Shown: positions 12,441 through 21,066 of the stretch, piece after piece
Layout of the letters: each line of letters opens with the position of its first letter
How positions within the stretch are numbered: position 1 is the stretch's first letter
Virus record (IMG/VR): IMGVR_UViG_3300042540_000238
Coordinates: 1 to 29,232 of that record
Direction: 5' to 3' (one strand)
DNA: 29,232 nt
Source: a virus
The notes under the pieces: generated by a model
What the model was told of the DNA's origin: nothing
The model's database searches: none
The model's input: only the letters and a program-made list of their open reading frames with translations
Position numbers and translations under genes: made by a program

Positions 12441-12736
12441 CAAAAGAAATTCGTAGATATAAAGTGGATACTTTTGATGACCTTGGTGCCGCCAACTTTG
12501 TCAGGGTAGACCTACCAAAAGGTGCCAAGATTATCGGTGTATCACATACATGGCCGCATGACGGTGGTAAGATACAGATTCATGCTATTGTAAACCCAGA
12601 ACATAAATTAAAAGAACGATGGCTCGCTATCTATTGTGAAGAAGTTCCAATGGAAGATTATGAAAAGAAAACATTTGAGTATATCGGGATGGTGAATGGT
12701 CCCCGCCTCTATCACGTTTTTGAGGTACATGACTGA
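12437..12736 (+). CDS. DUF7352-like small phage protein
   Basis: A 99-residue beta-rich protein. GAKIIGVSHTWPHDGGKIQIHAIV, a charged segment and a closing VNGPRLYHVFEV recall a small phage family that I associate, from memory, with DUF7352. Function unknown. It sits between the two genes with matching C-terminal tails and overlaps both by one to four bases. Confidence 0.65.
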   Translation: MTKEIRRYKVDTFDDLGAANFVRVDLPKGAKIIGVSHTWPHDGGKIQIHAIVNPEHKLKERWLAIYCEEVPMEDYEKKTFEYIGMVNGPRLYHVFEVHD

Positions 12737-13407
12737 TGGCCATCAATATTCCAAATATGAAAGGTGCCTTGGGTGCCGGTCTCGGCCAAATCGGGCAGGC
12801 CTCTGTCAGTGCTACGGGCGCAACCGGCGCCGTGAATAATGGTGGTTATGCTGTTCATACCAACGGAGCCCTTGCACCAATAAATCCTTCTTTCGGAGAT
12901 TTGTGGTCTGATAGTAATGACGGACTTATAAAAGTCTATACGCAACAAGGTTGGGTACCAGTCAGTGGTAGTGTGTCTGCTGCCAGTATCAATGCTATCA
13001 ACCCAGGCAATCTTACATATGGTAGTGCAACTCAATCAATCTCAGTCGCACAGCCATCTACTACAAGTGTTATCTCCATTGAAACTAAAGTCGGTAGAGT
13101 TGGTGTCAATATTGAAACAGGTGATATTACTATTCCACCGGGCATTGGCCGTGACGTAGCCGCTCGTGAGTTTTGGTTGGGATTTCAAGAACACTTCCGG
13201 CCTGCCAATACGGCAAAGTATGAGAAAGAGATTGAGGATTTGAAAAGAGAGGTTGCCAACACTAAAAGTTCGGCCGTCTTATTGAAACAGGTAAGCGAGA
13301 AAGAGGCCAGCAAAAGAGTTGCCGAGAAGATCAGAAAGAAGTATAATGGTGAGAAATTCATCATGGTTAAGCCGGAAGACCTAATCAAGTTTATTGAGGA
13401 AGCATAA
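12736..13407 (+). CDS. Possible virion-associated protein with shared C-terminal tail
   Basis: A 223-residue protein. The N-terminal 60 residues are rich in Gly, Ala and Ser. GDLWSDSNDGLIKVYTQQGW (about 55-75) is a motif often seen in phage tail and head-fibre proteins. A Ser/Thr-rich beta region follows, then a helical segment from about 155 (YEKEIEDLKREV). The 30-residue tail (IRKKYNGEKFIMVKPEDL) matches that of the gene at 11853. A structural role is inferred only from the GDLW motif. TGATG couples it to the gene before and TAATG to the Dam gene. Confidence 0.62.
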   Translation: MAINIPNMKGALGAGLGQIGQASVSATGATGAVNNGGYAVHTNGALAPINPSFGDLWSDSNDGLIKVYTQQGWVPVSGSVSAASINAINPGNLTYGSATQSISVAQPSTTSVISIETKVGRVGVNIETGDITIPPGIGRDVAAREFWLGFQEHFRPANTAKYEKEIEDLKREVANTKSSAVLLKQVSEKEASKRVAEKIRKKYNGEKFIMVKPEDLIKFIEEA

Positions 13408-14237
13408 TGAGACTAAAGACTCCTTTGAGATATCCTGGTGGTAAGAGTAAGGCCATGAATAAAATGGCACCTTACTTTCCACCAACGGATAGTGTAAAGC
13501 ATTATAGAGAACCGTTCCTCGGGGGCGGTTCTGTTGCCTTATGGATGACTCAAAACTATAACCCAGAAACCGTATGGGTCAATGACCTATACTGGCCTCT
13601 CTATAACTTTTGGCATCATTTGCAAAAGGTACCCACCCTGTTGTCGGATGAATTGAGAGAGGCCAAACTGGAGAATAGTACCGAAGATAAGGCCAGAATA
13701 CTATTTGAGGTCAATAAAGAAATACTAAATGATCCAGATGAAACACCTTTCGCAAAGGCAAAGGCCTTTTGGATTGTCAATAAATGTTCTTTCTCCGGTC
13801 TTACCGAGTCCTCGTCATTCTCCAAGATGGCCTCTAATGGTAACTTTACTCTGAAAGGCATCGAGGATCTAAAAGAGTATGGTAAGATTATCAAAGATTG
13901 GAAGATCACCAATGTATCATACGAGGAACTATTGTCAGGTGCTGATGACGATACATTCATCTATCTTGATCCACCATATGAGATTGGTTCAAATCTATAT
14001 GGTAAGAAGGGTAACATGCACAAGGGATTCAGTCACGAGATATTTGCTCTTGATTGTCGCAAGCCCACACTTGCTAACATAGCAATCTCTTATAATGCCG
14101 ACCAGTCAGTGAAAGATCGTTTCCCAGAATGGAATCAGCATGACTTTCCATTGACCTATACCATGCGGTCAAACTCGGCCAACTATCGTAAGAACCAACC
14201 AAAACGTCTGGAACTGTTGCTTACCAATTACGACTAA
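13407..14237 (+). CDS. dam: Dam-type DNA N6-adenine methyltransferase
   Basis: A 276-residue D12-class methyltransferase. RYPGGKSKA at the N-terminus and REPFLGGGSVAL (about 34-45) form the SAM-binding motif I; DPPY (188-191) is the catalytic motif IV. The length is normal. It transfers methyl groups to adenine N6, most often in GATC. In phages it typically shields DNA from host restriction or takes part in packaging or expression control. No matching endonuclease is seen nearby. It closes the overlapping operon that begins at the deaminase. Confidence 0.92.
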   Translation: MRLKTPLRYPGGKSKAMNKMAPYFPPTDSVKHYREPFLGGGSVALWMTQNYNPETVWVNDLYWPLYNFWHHLQKVPTLLSDELREAKLENSTEDKARILFEVNKEILNDPDETPFAKAKAFWIVNKCSFSGLTESSSFSKMASNGNFTLKGIEDLKEYGKIIKDWKITNVSYEELLSGADDDTFIYLDPPYEIGSNLYGKKGNMHKGFSHEIFALDCRKPTLANIAISYNADQSVKDRFPEWNQHDFPLTYTMRSNSANYRKNQPKRLELLLTNYD

Positions 14238-14260
14238 ATATAAGAGAAATAAACTCTTAT
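14234..14260 (+). promoter_or_regulatory. Late-promoter-like CTAAATA with a stem-loop
   Basis: CTAAATA (14234-14240) overlaps the Dam stop. It resembles the T4 late-promoter core (TATAAATA). The same heptamer lies 35 to 49 bases before the genes at 17855 and 19918; here the distance is 36. A 7-bp stem, ATAAGAG (14240-14246) with CTCTTAT (14254-14260), lies just downstream. Stop codons followed by AT can create this motif by chance, so confidence is limited. Confidence 0.42.
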
Positions 14261-14269
14261 TGAGGTCCT

Positions 14270-15700
14270 ATGGCAGCATCAGTTGAAAGATCGGAAATTA
14301 TGTTTGCGGCAGCAATGTTCTTTAGCATTACTGAATTGAAGGCTGCTGTCAAAGATATCAACAGTCTCACCAAGTTCATAACGCAAGTAAAAAAGATAGC
14401 AAACTCTAGTGTCCAGTATGGAAGTCCTTCCATCAAGACAAGTTTTATCAAAACAATAGATACAACTCCAGGATCACTAGATGATCTTGCTAGAGGTATA
14501 TCTGGTGCTATTGGTTTCAAAGGTGTATTACCTGCATCACAAAAGAATGCCGCACCTGCCGGTGTCTATATGACAGGTGATGTTTGGCCAAAAGAGGTGC
14601 AAAAATTCCAGATCAGCGCCTACGGATTCTCCTCATATAATTCTTCCGATATTATGCTAAAGTATGGTAAGAAATACTATGGCGTTTCGCTAAAGAAAAA
14701 GAATGCCGCACAGGCACAGGACCCAACAATCATCAATAAAGTTTTCGACTCCGTTCTAAATGCCGGTAACCCACAGACTGTTTCTAAAACAATGAAAAGA
14801 GGAACAGCAAAGAACGCCAAAGGTGCCGTCAAAGAAAATCAGGATTCATTTGCCCTCATTCGTGCTGAAATTGATACAGCAAAGAAAGAATACTTTGCCA
14901 ATCTGGTTGAACAGGCCATTTCTAAAGGTATCTTGGATAAAAAAGATATCAAAGGTTATTCGCCTGCTGCTTTGAGAGATAGAGATAAAAAAATTGAACT
15001 TCTCTATGAAGCAAAGGGTCGTGATACTAAAAAATTCCCCGATACATATATCAATACCAAAGGTTGGGCCAAGGCACCAAGAGCAGTCTGGGAAGATAAA
15101 ACTCCTTATGACGTTGACCGTGCAGGACTTAGAGATCCAAATTCTATGCGTTCATTCGTCAATAATGATCTTGGTAAAGAAGGCAATGCCCTTTGGGGTA
15201 AATATGTCGAAATTATGAATAGAGACGGAAATGCCGCATTGTTTGGTGAGTCTCTAATCAATCTTGTTCTAAAGACCAAAATGTATGATGAACTTACCAA
15301 GAAAGATATTGATGAAAATGAATTTGCTTTCTTTCTTGTTACAGGTATCGGTAAAGTATCAAAGACTGCCGTATCATTTTCACCTGCCAATGTTATTTCA
15401 CTAAAGACCGTTCTATGTGGTCTAAGCAGAATTGAAAACAAATATAAAAAGTCCAATTATGTTGTTGAGATTGATGCTAACAGAAGAAAGGCATCATTAG
15501 AAGCCAACAAAAGAAAAGGTGCCGAGGACGAGGAGTCAGGTGCTGCCAAGGTTTTCTTCAAACTAAGAAGAGGTAATCTAAATATTCTAAATTTGGAACT
15601 TAGATATAAAGGCAAGTTCTCTCCTCAACCACAATTTTTTGCTACAATCGACCACGAGTTCAAGGAACTGTTGTCAAAAGAATGTAACCTGAAAGTCTAA
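14270..15700 (+). CDS. Large phage protein, possible PD-(D/E)XK-like core
   Basis: A 476-residue protein, basic, without signal peptide or membrane segments. A possible nuclease-like core is SSDIMLKYGKKYYGVSLKKK (125-144): an acidic residue (D127) on a strand, then S-L-K (S140, K142), as in the D...(E/S)xK pattern. The rest is unassigned: a helical centre and a C-terminal Lys/Arg-rich region ending in FFATIDHEFKELL. It lies one base before the ligase-like gene, so the pair may act together on DNA or RNA ends. The family call is tentative. Confidence 0.6.
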   Translation: MAASVERSEIMFAAAMFFSITELKAAVKDINSLTKFITQVKKIANSSVQYGSPSIKTSFIKTIDTTPGSLDDLARGISGAIGFKGVLPASQKNAAPAGVYMTGDVWPKEVQKFQISAYGFSSYNSSDIMLKYGKKYYGVSLKKKNAAQAQDPTIINKVFDSVLNAGNPQTVSKTMKRGTAKNAKGAVKENQDSFALIRAEIDTAKKEYFANLVEQAISKGILDKKDIKGYSPAALRDRDKKIELLYEAKGRDTKKFPDTYINTKGWAKAPRAVWEDKTPYDVDRAGLRDPNSMRSFVNNDLGKEGNALWGKYVEIMNRDGNAALFGESLINLVLKTKMYDELTKKDIDENEFAFFLVTGIGKVSKTAVSFSPANVISLKTVLCGLSRIENKYKKSNYVVEIDANRRKASLEANKRKGAEDEESGAAKVFFKLRRGNLNILNLELRYKGKFSPQPQFFATIDHEFKELLSKECNLKV

Positions 15701-15701
15701 A

Positions 15702-16940
15702 ATGATCCGACTCAACCAATATCTCAAAGAAGCAGCAGCCGAAAAAGACCGTCATCTTACTCACATTGAAGATGCCGTATTGGAAGGTGGTGTAGCGGGC
15801 ACCCGTAACGCAATCAACTTTCTAATCTCATTGAAAGATATGTTTGCCATCAAGGACGAGAATGACCTGTTATCCGAGGCACTTATCCTTAGAACCAAGT
15901 TCGATGGTGCGCCGGCACTATATGCTGGTATCAATCCTGAAAATGGTAAGTTCTTTGTTGGTTCTAAATCTATATTTGCTAAAAATTCCAAACTGAATTA
16001 CACCGAGGCCGACATTCGTGCCAATCATACTGGCGGTCTTGCTGATAAACTATCGCAGGCACTAAAATATCTCCCTGCACTAGGTATCAAAGGCATCATT
16101 CACGGTGACTTTATGTTCTCTAAGTCTGACCTCAAGACAGAGACCATTGATGGTAAGAGATATATTACTTTCAGACCAAACACCATTACATATGCCGTAC
16201 CTGTAGACTCCGCTATGGCCAAAGAGGTAATGGCTGCACAGATGGGTATTGTGTTTCATACATCATATTATGGTAAAACTATGGACACATTACAGACACA
16301 CTTTGATGTTGATATCAGTGGTCTAAGAAAGAATAGAAACGTTTGGTTTAGATCAAACAAATTCTCCGATGTTACTGGTCGTGCTACACTAACCAAGACC
16401 GAAAACGCTAAACTTACCTCATTACTATCACAAGCAGGTTCACTATTCAGGTCCATCCCTGCCAGCATGTTCAATGAGATTGCTTCCAATTCCACATACC
16501 GTATTGACATTATGACTTTCAATAACCAGAAAGTCCGTGCTGGTCAGTCATATGGTAAAGGATATACCGCAGAACTTATAAAGTGGGTTGGTGATAAATA
16601 TACCAAGCACATAGAAACTGCTAAGATGCCTGCTACCAAACAAAAGCGAATCCAAGAAAGAGATATGATTCTCCGCTGGTATCGTCAACATGCTTCTCAC
16701 CTCAAAATGATTTTTGATTTACAGAGAATATTGGTAGAGGCCAAGATGCTACTCATTCACAAGTTCAATCAGGTGAATGATCTTGGCACATTCTTACATA
16801 CTGCCGACGGTGGTTATAAAGTAACCACACCAGAAGGATATGTGGCAGCATGGTCCACAGGTGGCGATGCAGTCAAATTGGTTGACAGAATGGAATTTAG
16901 TCGTGCAAACTTTTTGGCGGTGAAAAACTGGGGTAAATAA
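15702..16940 (+). CDS. Ligase-like covalent nucleotidyltransferase fold protein
   Basis: A 412-residue protein showing the motif order of DNA/RNA ligases and capping enzymes. Motif I is TKFDGAPAL, with candidate nucleotidyl lysine K66 and D68-G69. GSKS follows, HGDFMF (134-139) sits in the position of motif III, and PEGYVAAW (E378) and AVKLV (K392) in the positions of motifs IV and V. Related T4-like phage proteins are usually left as hypothetical (I associate DUF6267 from memory). It may seal or adenylylate nucleic acid ends. Motif III with Asp instead of Glu is unusual. It overlaps the next gene by one base. Confidence 0.7.
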   Translation: MIRLNQYLKEAAAEKDRHLTHIEDAVLEGGVAGTRNAINFLISLKDMFAIKDENDLLSEALILRTKFDGAPALYAGINPENGKFFVGSKSIFAKNSKLNYTEADIRANHTGGLADKLSQALKYLPALGIKGIIHGDFMFSKSDLKTETIDGKRYITFRPNTITYAVPVDSAMAKEVMAAQMGIVFHTSYYGKTMDTLQTHFDVDISGLRKNRNVWFRSNKFSDVTGRATLTKTENAKLTSLLSQAGSLFRSIPASMFNEIASNSTYRIDIMTFNNQKVRAGQSYGKGYTAELIKWVGDKYTKHIETAKMPATKQKRIQERDMILRWYRQHASHLKMIFDLQRILVEAKMLLIHKFNQVNDLGTFLHTADGGYKVTTPEGYVAAWSTGGDAVKLVDRMEFSRANFLAVKNWGK

Positions 16941-17680
16941 TGAAAATACACCAAATTTTGATAAATGATGATAATAATATTCCTAAAATTTTACCTAAAA
17001 TTACTGAAAGATGTTGTGACAGTGTTAGAGAATGTATTCCAGGAGATTATCATTTATATTCCGGAAAAGAGATAGAAGATATACTACTTAATAATTTCTC
17101 AGAAGAAGTTTATCTTTCCTATAAAAAATTGAATCCGTATGCCTTCAAATGTGACTTAGCCCGAGCATGTCTTTTATATTTGTATGGAGGTGTATATGTT
17201 GATTTACATATCCAAATGATGTCAGACATTGATATGGAGTTTTTTGAAAAATACAACTTCTGTGCTCCTAGGGCCCATTTTGATTGGCAATCACAAGGGT
17301 TAGTAGTTCAAAATAATTTTATGATTGCAAAACCTGGTGCCGTAATCTTAGAAAGATTAATTCAGAACATTGTTCATAATTGTCGTGTAGAATACTATGG
17401 TCACGATGTGACCTGTATATCTGGAATGTTTTTATTGGGAAAATTATATAGTGAAGTCATACTAAAAGAAAAAGAAGAAAATATGTATTTGTTTGCTGAT
17501 ATTATAAATATTACACCAGATAGACAAAAAAGAAGATATGCATTAGTATCGAATTTTGGTGATCTGATCGGCGTCATACAAAAAGGTAAAGATATTAGAG
17601 AAACTGGACTCACCGGAGTAAATTGGTTGACTGACTTTGGAAATGACAGGAACGTTTATAACACAAATATAAAAATATAA
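16940..17680 (+). CDS. GT32-like glycosyltransferase
   Basis: A 246-residue protein of the DXD glycosyltransferase type (GT32/Gly_transf_sug). FKCDLARACLLYLYGGVYVD (69-88) is the family's core, in which the DXD metal site reads D88-L89-H90 instead of D-x-D. QNNFMIAKPGA (about 126-136) is also typical. The enzyme would transfer a sugar from a nucleotide-sugar to an unknown acceptor such as lipopolysaccharide, a protein or another glycan. It is AT-rich compared with both neighbours and was probably acquired separately. Confidence 0.78.
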   Translation: MKIHQILINDDNNIPKILPKITERCCDSVRECIPGDYHLYSGKEIEDILLNNFSEEVYLSYKKLNPYAFKCDLARACLLYLYGGVYVDLHIQMMSDIDMEFFEKYNFCAPRAHFDWQSQGLVVQNNFMIAKPGAVILERLIQNIVHNCRVEYYGHDVTCISGMFLLGKLYSEVILKEKEENMYLFADIINITPDRQKRRYALVSNFGDLIGVIQKGKDIRETGLTGVNWLTDFGNDRNVYNTNIKI

Positions 17681-17705
17681 AAATAGTCTAATATTAGGAA
17701 GAGTA

Positions 17706-17831
17706 ATGAAGAAAATAAAAGAACACTGTGGATGCGAAACAGGACATCCAGAGACTAAACCCGTTCCTGTTGTTGCAACAATCAAGAAGATTGTAAAGCA
17801 GTCAAGGAAAAAACAAAAACTAAATAACTAA
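17706..17831 (+). CDS. Very small Cys/His and Lys-rich protein
   Basis: Encodes 41 residues, starting with AGGAAG nine bases upstream of the ATG. A short CGCETGH segment with one more histidine before it could hold a metal, and the C-terminal half is almost all lysine, arginine and glutamine (KQSRKKQKLNN). No family known. CTAAATA, the suspected promoter of the next gene, overlaps its final codons. Confidence 0.55.
   Translation: MKKIKEHCGCETGHPETKPVPVVATIKKIVKQSRKKQKLNN
17820..17826 (+). promoter_or_regulatory. Late-promoter-like CTAAATA
   Basis: A CTAAATA heptamer 35 bases before ATG 17855, like the one 36 bases before 14270. AGAGGGAGAA close to the ATG gives a strong ribosome site. The match to the T4 late-promoter core supports late expression; it could be chance. 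Confidence 0.42.
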
Positions 17832-17854
17832 TATAAACCCGCAGAGGGAGAAGA

Positions 17855-19876
17855 ATGAAAAAGATTGTATTCACATTTGGCCGTTATAATCCGCCAACCA
17901 CAGGCCATGCAGAACTAATTACATATGCGGTAAAGTTAGCACAGAGAAAAGGTGCCGAACACCGTATCTATACCTCCCAATCACATGATCCGTCCAAAAA
18001 TCCACTTTCACCACGAGAGAAAATGACGTTTCTTCGTCAGATATTCCCTGGTGTAAATTTTGTGGATGATCCAAAGATGAAAACCGCATTTGCTATTGCT
18101 AAGAAACTAGCAGATGAAGGTTATGAAGATGTTACATTTGTTGTCGGTGACGACCGTGTTCAAGAGTTTAGAACATCACTTACTAAGTATGTAAAACCAA
18201 GAACCGCCAAAGATTTCAATCCAAAGATTCATTATCCATTCAAACATTTTGAGGTCGTGTCATCAGGTGCCCGTAAGAAGGGAATTTCTGGTACCGATCT
18301 TCGTGCAGCCGTTCGCAAGGGTGACTTTGCCACATTTGCCAAGGCATCTGCCGCCAAAGATAAGACCCTAGCACGAAAGATATTCACCGCCACTCGTGCC
18401 TTTCTAAAAGAAGATACCAGTGGTATGACAAGAAAAGAATTTCATGACAAGTTGATGTCATTCGTTGACTTTACTTGTGCCCATCTTGGTATCGATGAAA
18501 GACCAAAATTTCAATACATGGGATCAGATGAAAGTGGAGATAAGAATCCAGTAAATCAACCATCATTTGCTTCTTATTCACCTGGTGAAAAATTGGTTAG
18601 AGTTGCAACTAAGAACCGTCATCCGATGGATATCTTCCGTTCAGTAGCACATGAGTTGGTTCATCATAAGCAGAACCTTGATGGTCGTCTTGGTAAAGAT
18701 ATCAAGAAAGAAGGTGCCACCGGTTCTAAGATTGAAAACGAGGCCAACGCAGATGCCGGTAAGGTAATGCGTTATTTTGGTAGTTTGAATCCAAGTTATT
18801 TCGATATGCAGTATGTGACCGAAAAGGCCATCATTCTTGCTGGAACACCAGGTTCTGGTAAAGATAAGATTCTAAAAGAGGCAATTCTACCATGTGGATT
18901 TACAGAGGTAAATGCTGACGAATTTCATAAGATTACATTAGAAGGTAATGTAGTCATCAATGGTTCATTCGATTATGATAAAGCAAGAGGTATCAAGGAG
19001 TCACTTGATGCCAGAGGTTATGAAACTATTATGGTATTTGTCAATACCAGCAACGAGGTATCAAAACTAAGAAACGAGGCTCGTGCTGGAAAAGGCCGTG
19101 TCATTGCAGAGAATGTCCGCTTTGGTAAGTGGAAGTCTGCACAAGACGCACTAAACAAATACGACCAGTTATTTGAAAAGGTCATTGAAGTCAAGAATGA
19201 CTTAGACCTAAACCAATCCGAAAAAGTTATTCAGGAAACATACCAAAAACTAATTGACTCGGTAACATCCGAGATTGATGAATTTGTTACAACTGATAAT
19301 GATCGTAAATTCCAGGCTATGTTGGAGGGATATACTGACTTCTCTCCAAACAATAGAAAGGTTTTGGTTGGTGGTGCAGGTAACTGGGGAACCCAGAAAC
19401 TAACAGATAGATATGCACAAGACACCCCAGGTCAAGAACCTGGTCCACCCAAACCTATGAGAGTATTAGATTTGAAACAGAAAACAGTAAGAAGCCCATC
19501 TGCGGCACCTATTGGTGCTGACAGAATAGGCGATGAAGCAGGCCTTCCAAAAGGACCTGGATTCGGTGATAATCAAGCAATTGATTTAACCGGTCTTGAT
19601 AGACAGATTAGCAGACAAAGACTAGATCGTTGGATGCAGAGTGAAGAAACCAAAAAGCGTTTCAAGGCACGTTATGGTTCTCTTTCAGAACAAAAGATGA
19701 AAGAGACTGCCGAAAAGTTGGTGAGAATGGAGAGTTTAGACGATCCATACTCAGGAACTATGTCATCGGTACCTGCAACCACTGGAAATGATGATGTTCG
19801 ACAAAATGCTACAGCAGCAGAATTTGAAAAGAAATCATTATTTGGATCCAGAAGAAAAAAGAAATATACTAAATAA
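17855..19876 (+). CDS. Fusion: cytidylyltransferase, HExxH and P-loop kinase domains
   Basis: A 673-residue protein with three recognisable parts. Residues 1-165 are a nucleotidylyltransferase: FGRYNPPTTGH (the HxGH site, here TTGH), VVGDD at 97-101 and SGTDLR at 145-150. Residues about 195-320 contain HELVH (266-270) with a downstream ENEAN (294-298), a gluzincin-like zinc peptidase pattern. From 325, LAGTPGSGKD (Walker A, 328-337) begins a kinase or zeta-toxin-like domain. The C-terminal 200 residues look disordered and basic. Cytidylyltransferase proteins starting like this are frequent in T4-like cyanophages; the triple combination is unusual. Substrates are unknown. Late expression is suggested by the upstream CTAAATA. 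Confidence 0.72.
   Translation: MKKIVFTFGRYNPPTTGHAELITYAVKLAQRKGAEHRIYTSQSHDPSKNPLSPREKMTFLRQIFPGVNFVDDPKMKTAFAIAKKLADEGYEDVTFVVGDDRVQEFRTSLTKYVKPRTAKDFNPKIHYPFKHFEVVSSGARKKGISGTDLRAAVRKGDFATFAKASAAKDKTLARKIFTATRAFLKEDTSGMTRKEFHDKLMSFVDFTCAHLGIDERPKFQYMGSDESGDKNPVNQPSFASYSPGEKLVRVATKNRHPMDIFRSVAHELVHHKQNLDGRLGKDIKKEGATGSKIENEANADAGKVMRYFGSLNPSYFDMQYVTEKAIILAGTPGSGKDKILKEAILPCGFTEVNADEFHKITLEGNVVINGSFDYDKARGIKESLDARGYETIMVFVNTSNEVSKLRNEARAGKGRVIAENVRFGKWKSAQDALNKYDQLFEKVIEVKNDLDLNQSEKVIQETYQKLIDSVTSEIDEFVTTDNDRKFQAMLEGYTDFSPNNRKVLVGGAGNWGTQKLTDRYAQDTPGQEPGPPKPMRVLDLKQKTVRSPSAAPIGADRIGDEAGLPKGPGFGDNQAIDLTGLDRQISRQRLDRWMQSEETKKRFKARYGSLSEQKMKETAEKLVRMESLDDPYSGTMSSVPATTGNDDVRQNATAAEFEKKSLFGSRRKKKYTK
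19869..19875 (+). promoter_or_regulatory. Late-promoter-like CTAAATA
   Basis: CTAAATA overlaps the stop of the fusion gene, 49 bases before ATG 19918, in a 41-base gap that also holds the AAGGAAAA ribosome site. It is the third copy of the heptamer in front of a likely virion gene. Confidence 0.42.
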
Positions 19877-19917
19877 TAGGATTACATTATCCAATTCAAC
19901 TTACAAGGAAAACTAAA

Positions 19918-21066
19918 ATGTTTGGAAACAACCCATTTCTAACCAAGAAGGACCCTCTAGTTCAAGCGGTCATGGAAGCAAGAAAAGATGGCGACATGCG
20001 CCGTGAAGCCGAGGCCCTTGTCAACGAGGAGTTTGGTGTATATTCTCGCAAGGCAGTTGTTAGAGAGCAACTAGCAGCATATGATGCCAGACTAGAAGAA
20101 GCCTATAAGTGCATGAAAGAAGGTAATAAAGAGAATAAAGAAAAGAAGAAAGAGCATGAAGAAAAGACTGGCATGGAACACATCAAAAAGATGGGCGGAT
20201 TCCCAGGTCAGTCACCAAAGAGAACTGCTCGTGAACTAACAAAAGAAGGCAATGATGGTAATCTTGCTAACAACTATCCTCCATATGACAAAGTTACCCG
20301 TGGTGACGTTGTTGCTGGTCGTCTCGGTAAAGACCAGATGGGTGGCAAGAAAAAGATGGGCGAAGGCCTTGACGTTGTAAAAAGAGATCCATCAGTTCAA
20401 GGTTCAGGCGACGTTACTAAGTCTGCTCCTAAGGAAGATCCATCAACACCTAAGTCCTATCCAGGTGCAGCATCTTCACTAACACCAGGCAATCCAACCA
20501 CACAACGTATGCAGAATGTGGTCAAGGAAGATGAACAGATTGATGAAGTTTCAAAGAAGGCTGCTATCTCTGCTTATAGAGAAAAAGAAGCACAAGAAAG
20601 AGACACCAGCAAACTACATGGTCTAATCAAGAGAAAGTTTGGTAAAAAGACTGCACATAATGCCGAACGTGCTGGCGCTCAATCATCTGTAGGTCTAGTT
20701 CGCCGTGGTGAAGATCGTGGTAAAGAAGATTCCATTGCCCGTGATCGTCGCCATCCAACAGACAGAATGACAAAATCTGGTAAGGTTCATAAGCAAGATA
20801 CTGCCACACTAAAAGGCAATATCAAGCGTCGTCTTGGTTCACACACCAAGCCAGGTCATCTACCAGAAGAAACAGTAAATGAAGCCGCATATTCTGCCAA
20901 GGCTGCCCGTGCTGGTAAAGACATTGGTAAGCCAGGCAAATCATTCAAGATGATTGCTAAGAAGGCCGGCGAACGTTATGGTTCAGAGGAACGTGGTAAG
21001 AAGGTAGCAGGTGCTATCCTTGCCAAGATCCGTGCCAAGCACATGAAGGAAGACCAGGGTTTCTAG
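19918..21066 (+). CDS. Capsid-associated type protein with EQIDE motif
   Basis: A 382-residue, very charged, largely disordered protein. The N-terminal 80 residues are helical (VQAVMEARKDGDMRREAEAL). EDEQIDEVSKKAAISAYR (about 202-220) is a short motif repeated in the protein at 23436. A compact basic C-terminal segment (about 325-375: KAARAGKDIGKPGKSF...ERYGSEERGKKVAGAI) is common at the end of T4-like phage head-associated proteins. A scaffold or internal capsid role is inferred. The stop TAG follows directly on a slippery GGGTTTC, so part of the ribosomes may continue into the next gene. Confidence 0.68.
   Translation: MFGNNPFLTKKDPLVQAVMEARKDGDMRREAEALVNEEFGVYSRKAVVREQLAAYDARLEEAYKCMKEGNKENKEKKKEHEEKTGMEHIKKMGGFPGQSPKRTARELTKEGNDGNLANNYPPYDKVTRGDVVAGRLGKDQMGGKKKMGEGLDVVKRDPSVQGSGDVTKSAPKEDPSTPKSYPGAASSLTPGNPTTQRMQNVVKEDEQIDEVSKKAAISAYREKEAQERDTSKLHGLIKRKFGKKTAHNAERAGAQSSVGLVRRGEDRGKEDSIARDRRHPTDRMTKSGKVHKQDTATLKGNIKRRLGSHTKPGHLPEETVNEAAYSAKAARAGKDIGKPGKSFKMIAKKAGERYGSEERGKKVAGAILAKIRAKHMKEDQGF
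21057..21066 (+). other. Candidate -1 programmed frameshift site
   Basis: In the frame of the upstream gene the bases read G GGT TTC TAG, an exact X XXY YYZ slippery heptamer right before a stop. After a -1 shift, reading continues FLGAPGTGKSVNELA and enters the gene at 21105 in frame without any stop. That gene has no visible Shine-Dalgarno. A short CCG-GGAA-CGG hairpin (21072-21081) follows eight bases later; it is weak. The fusion would be 898 residues. Confidence 0.5.
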
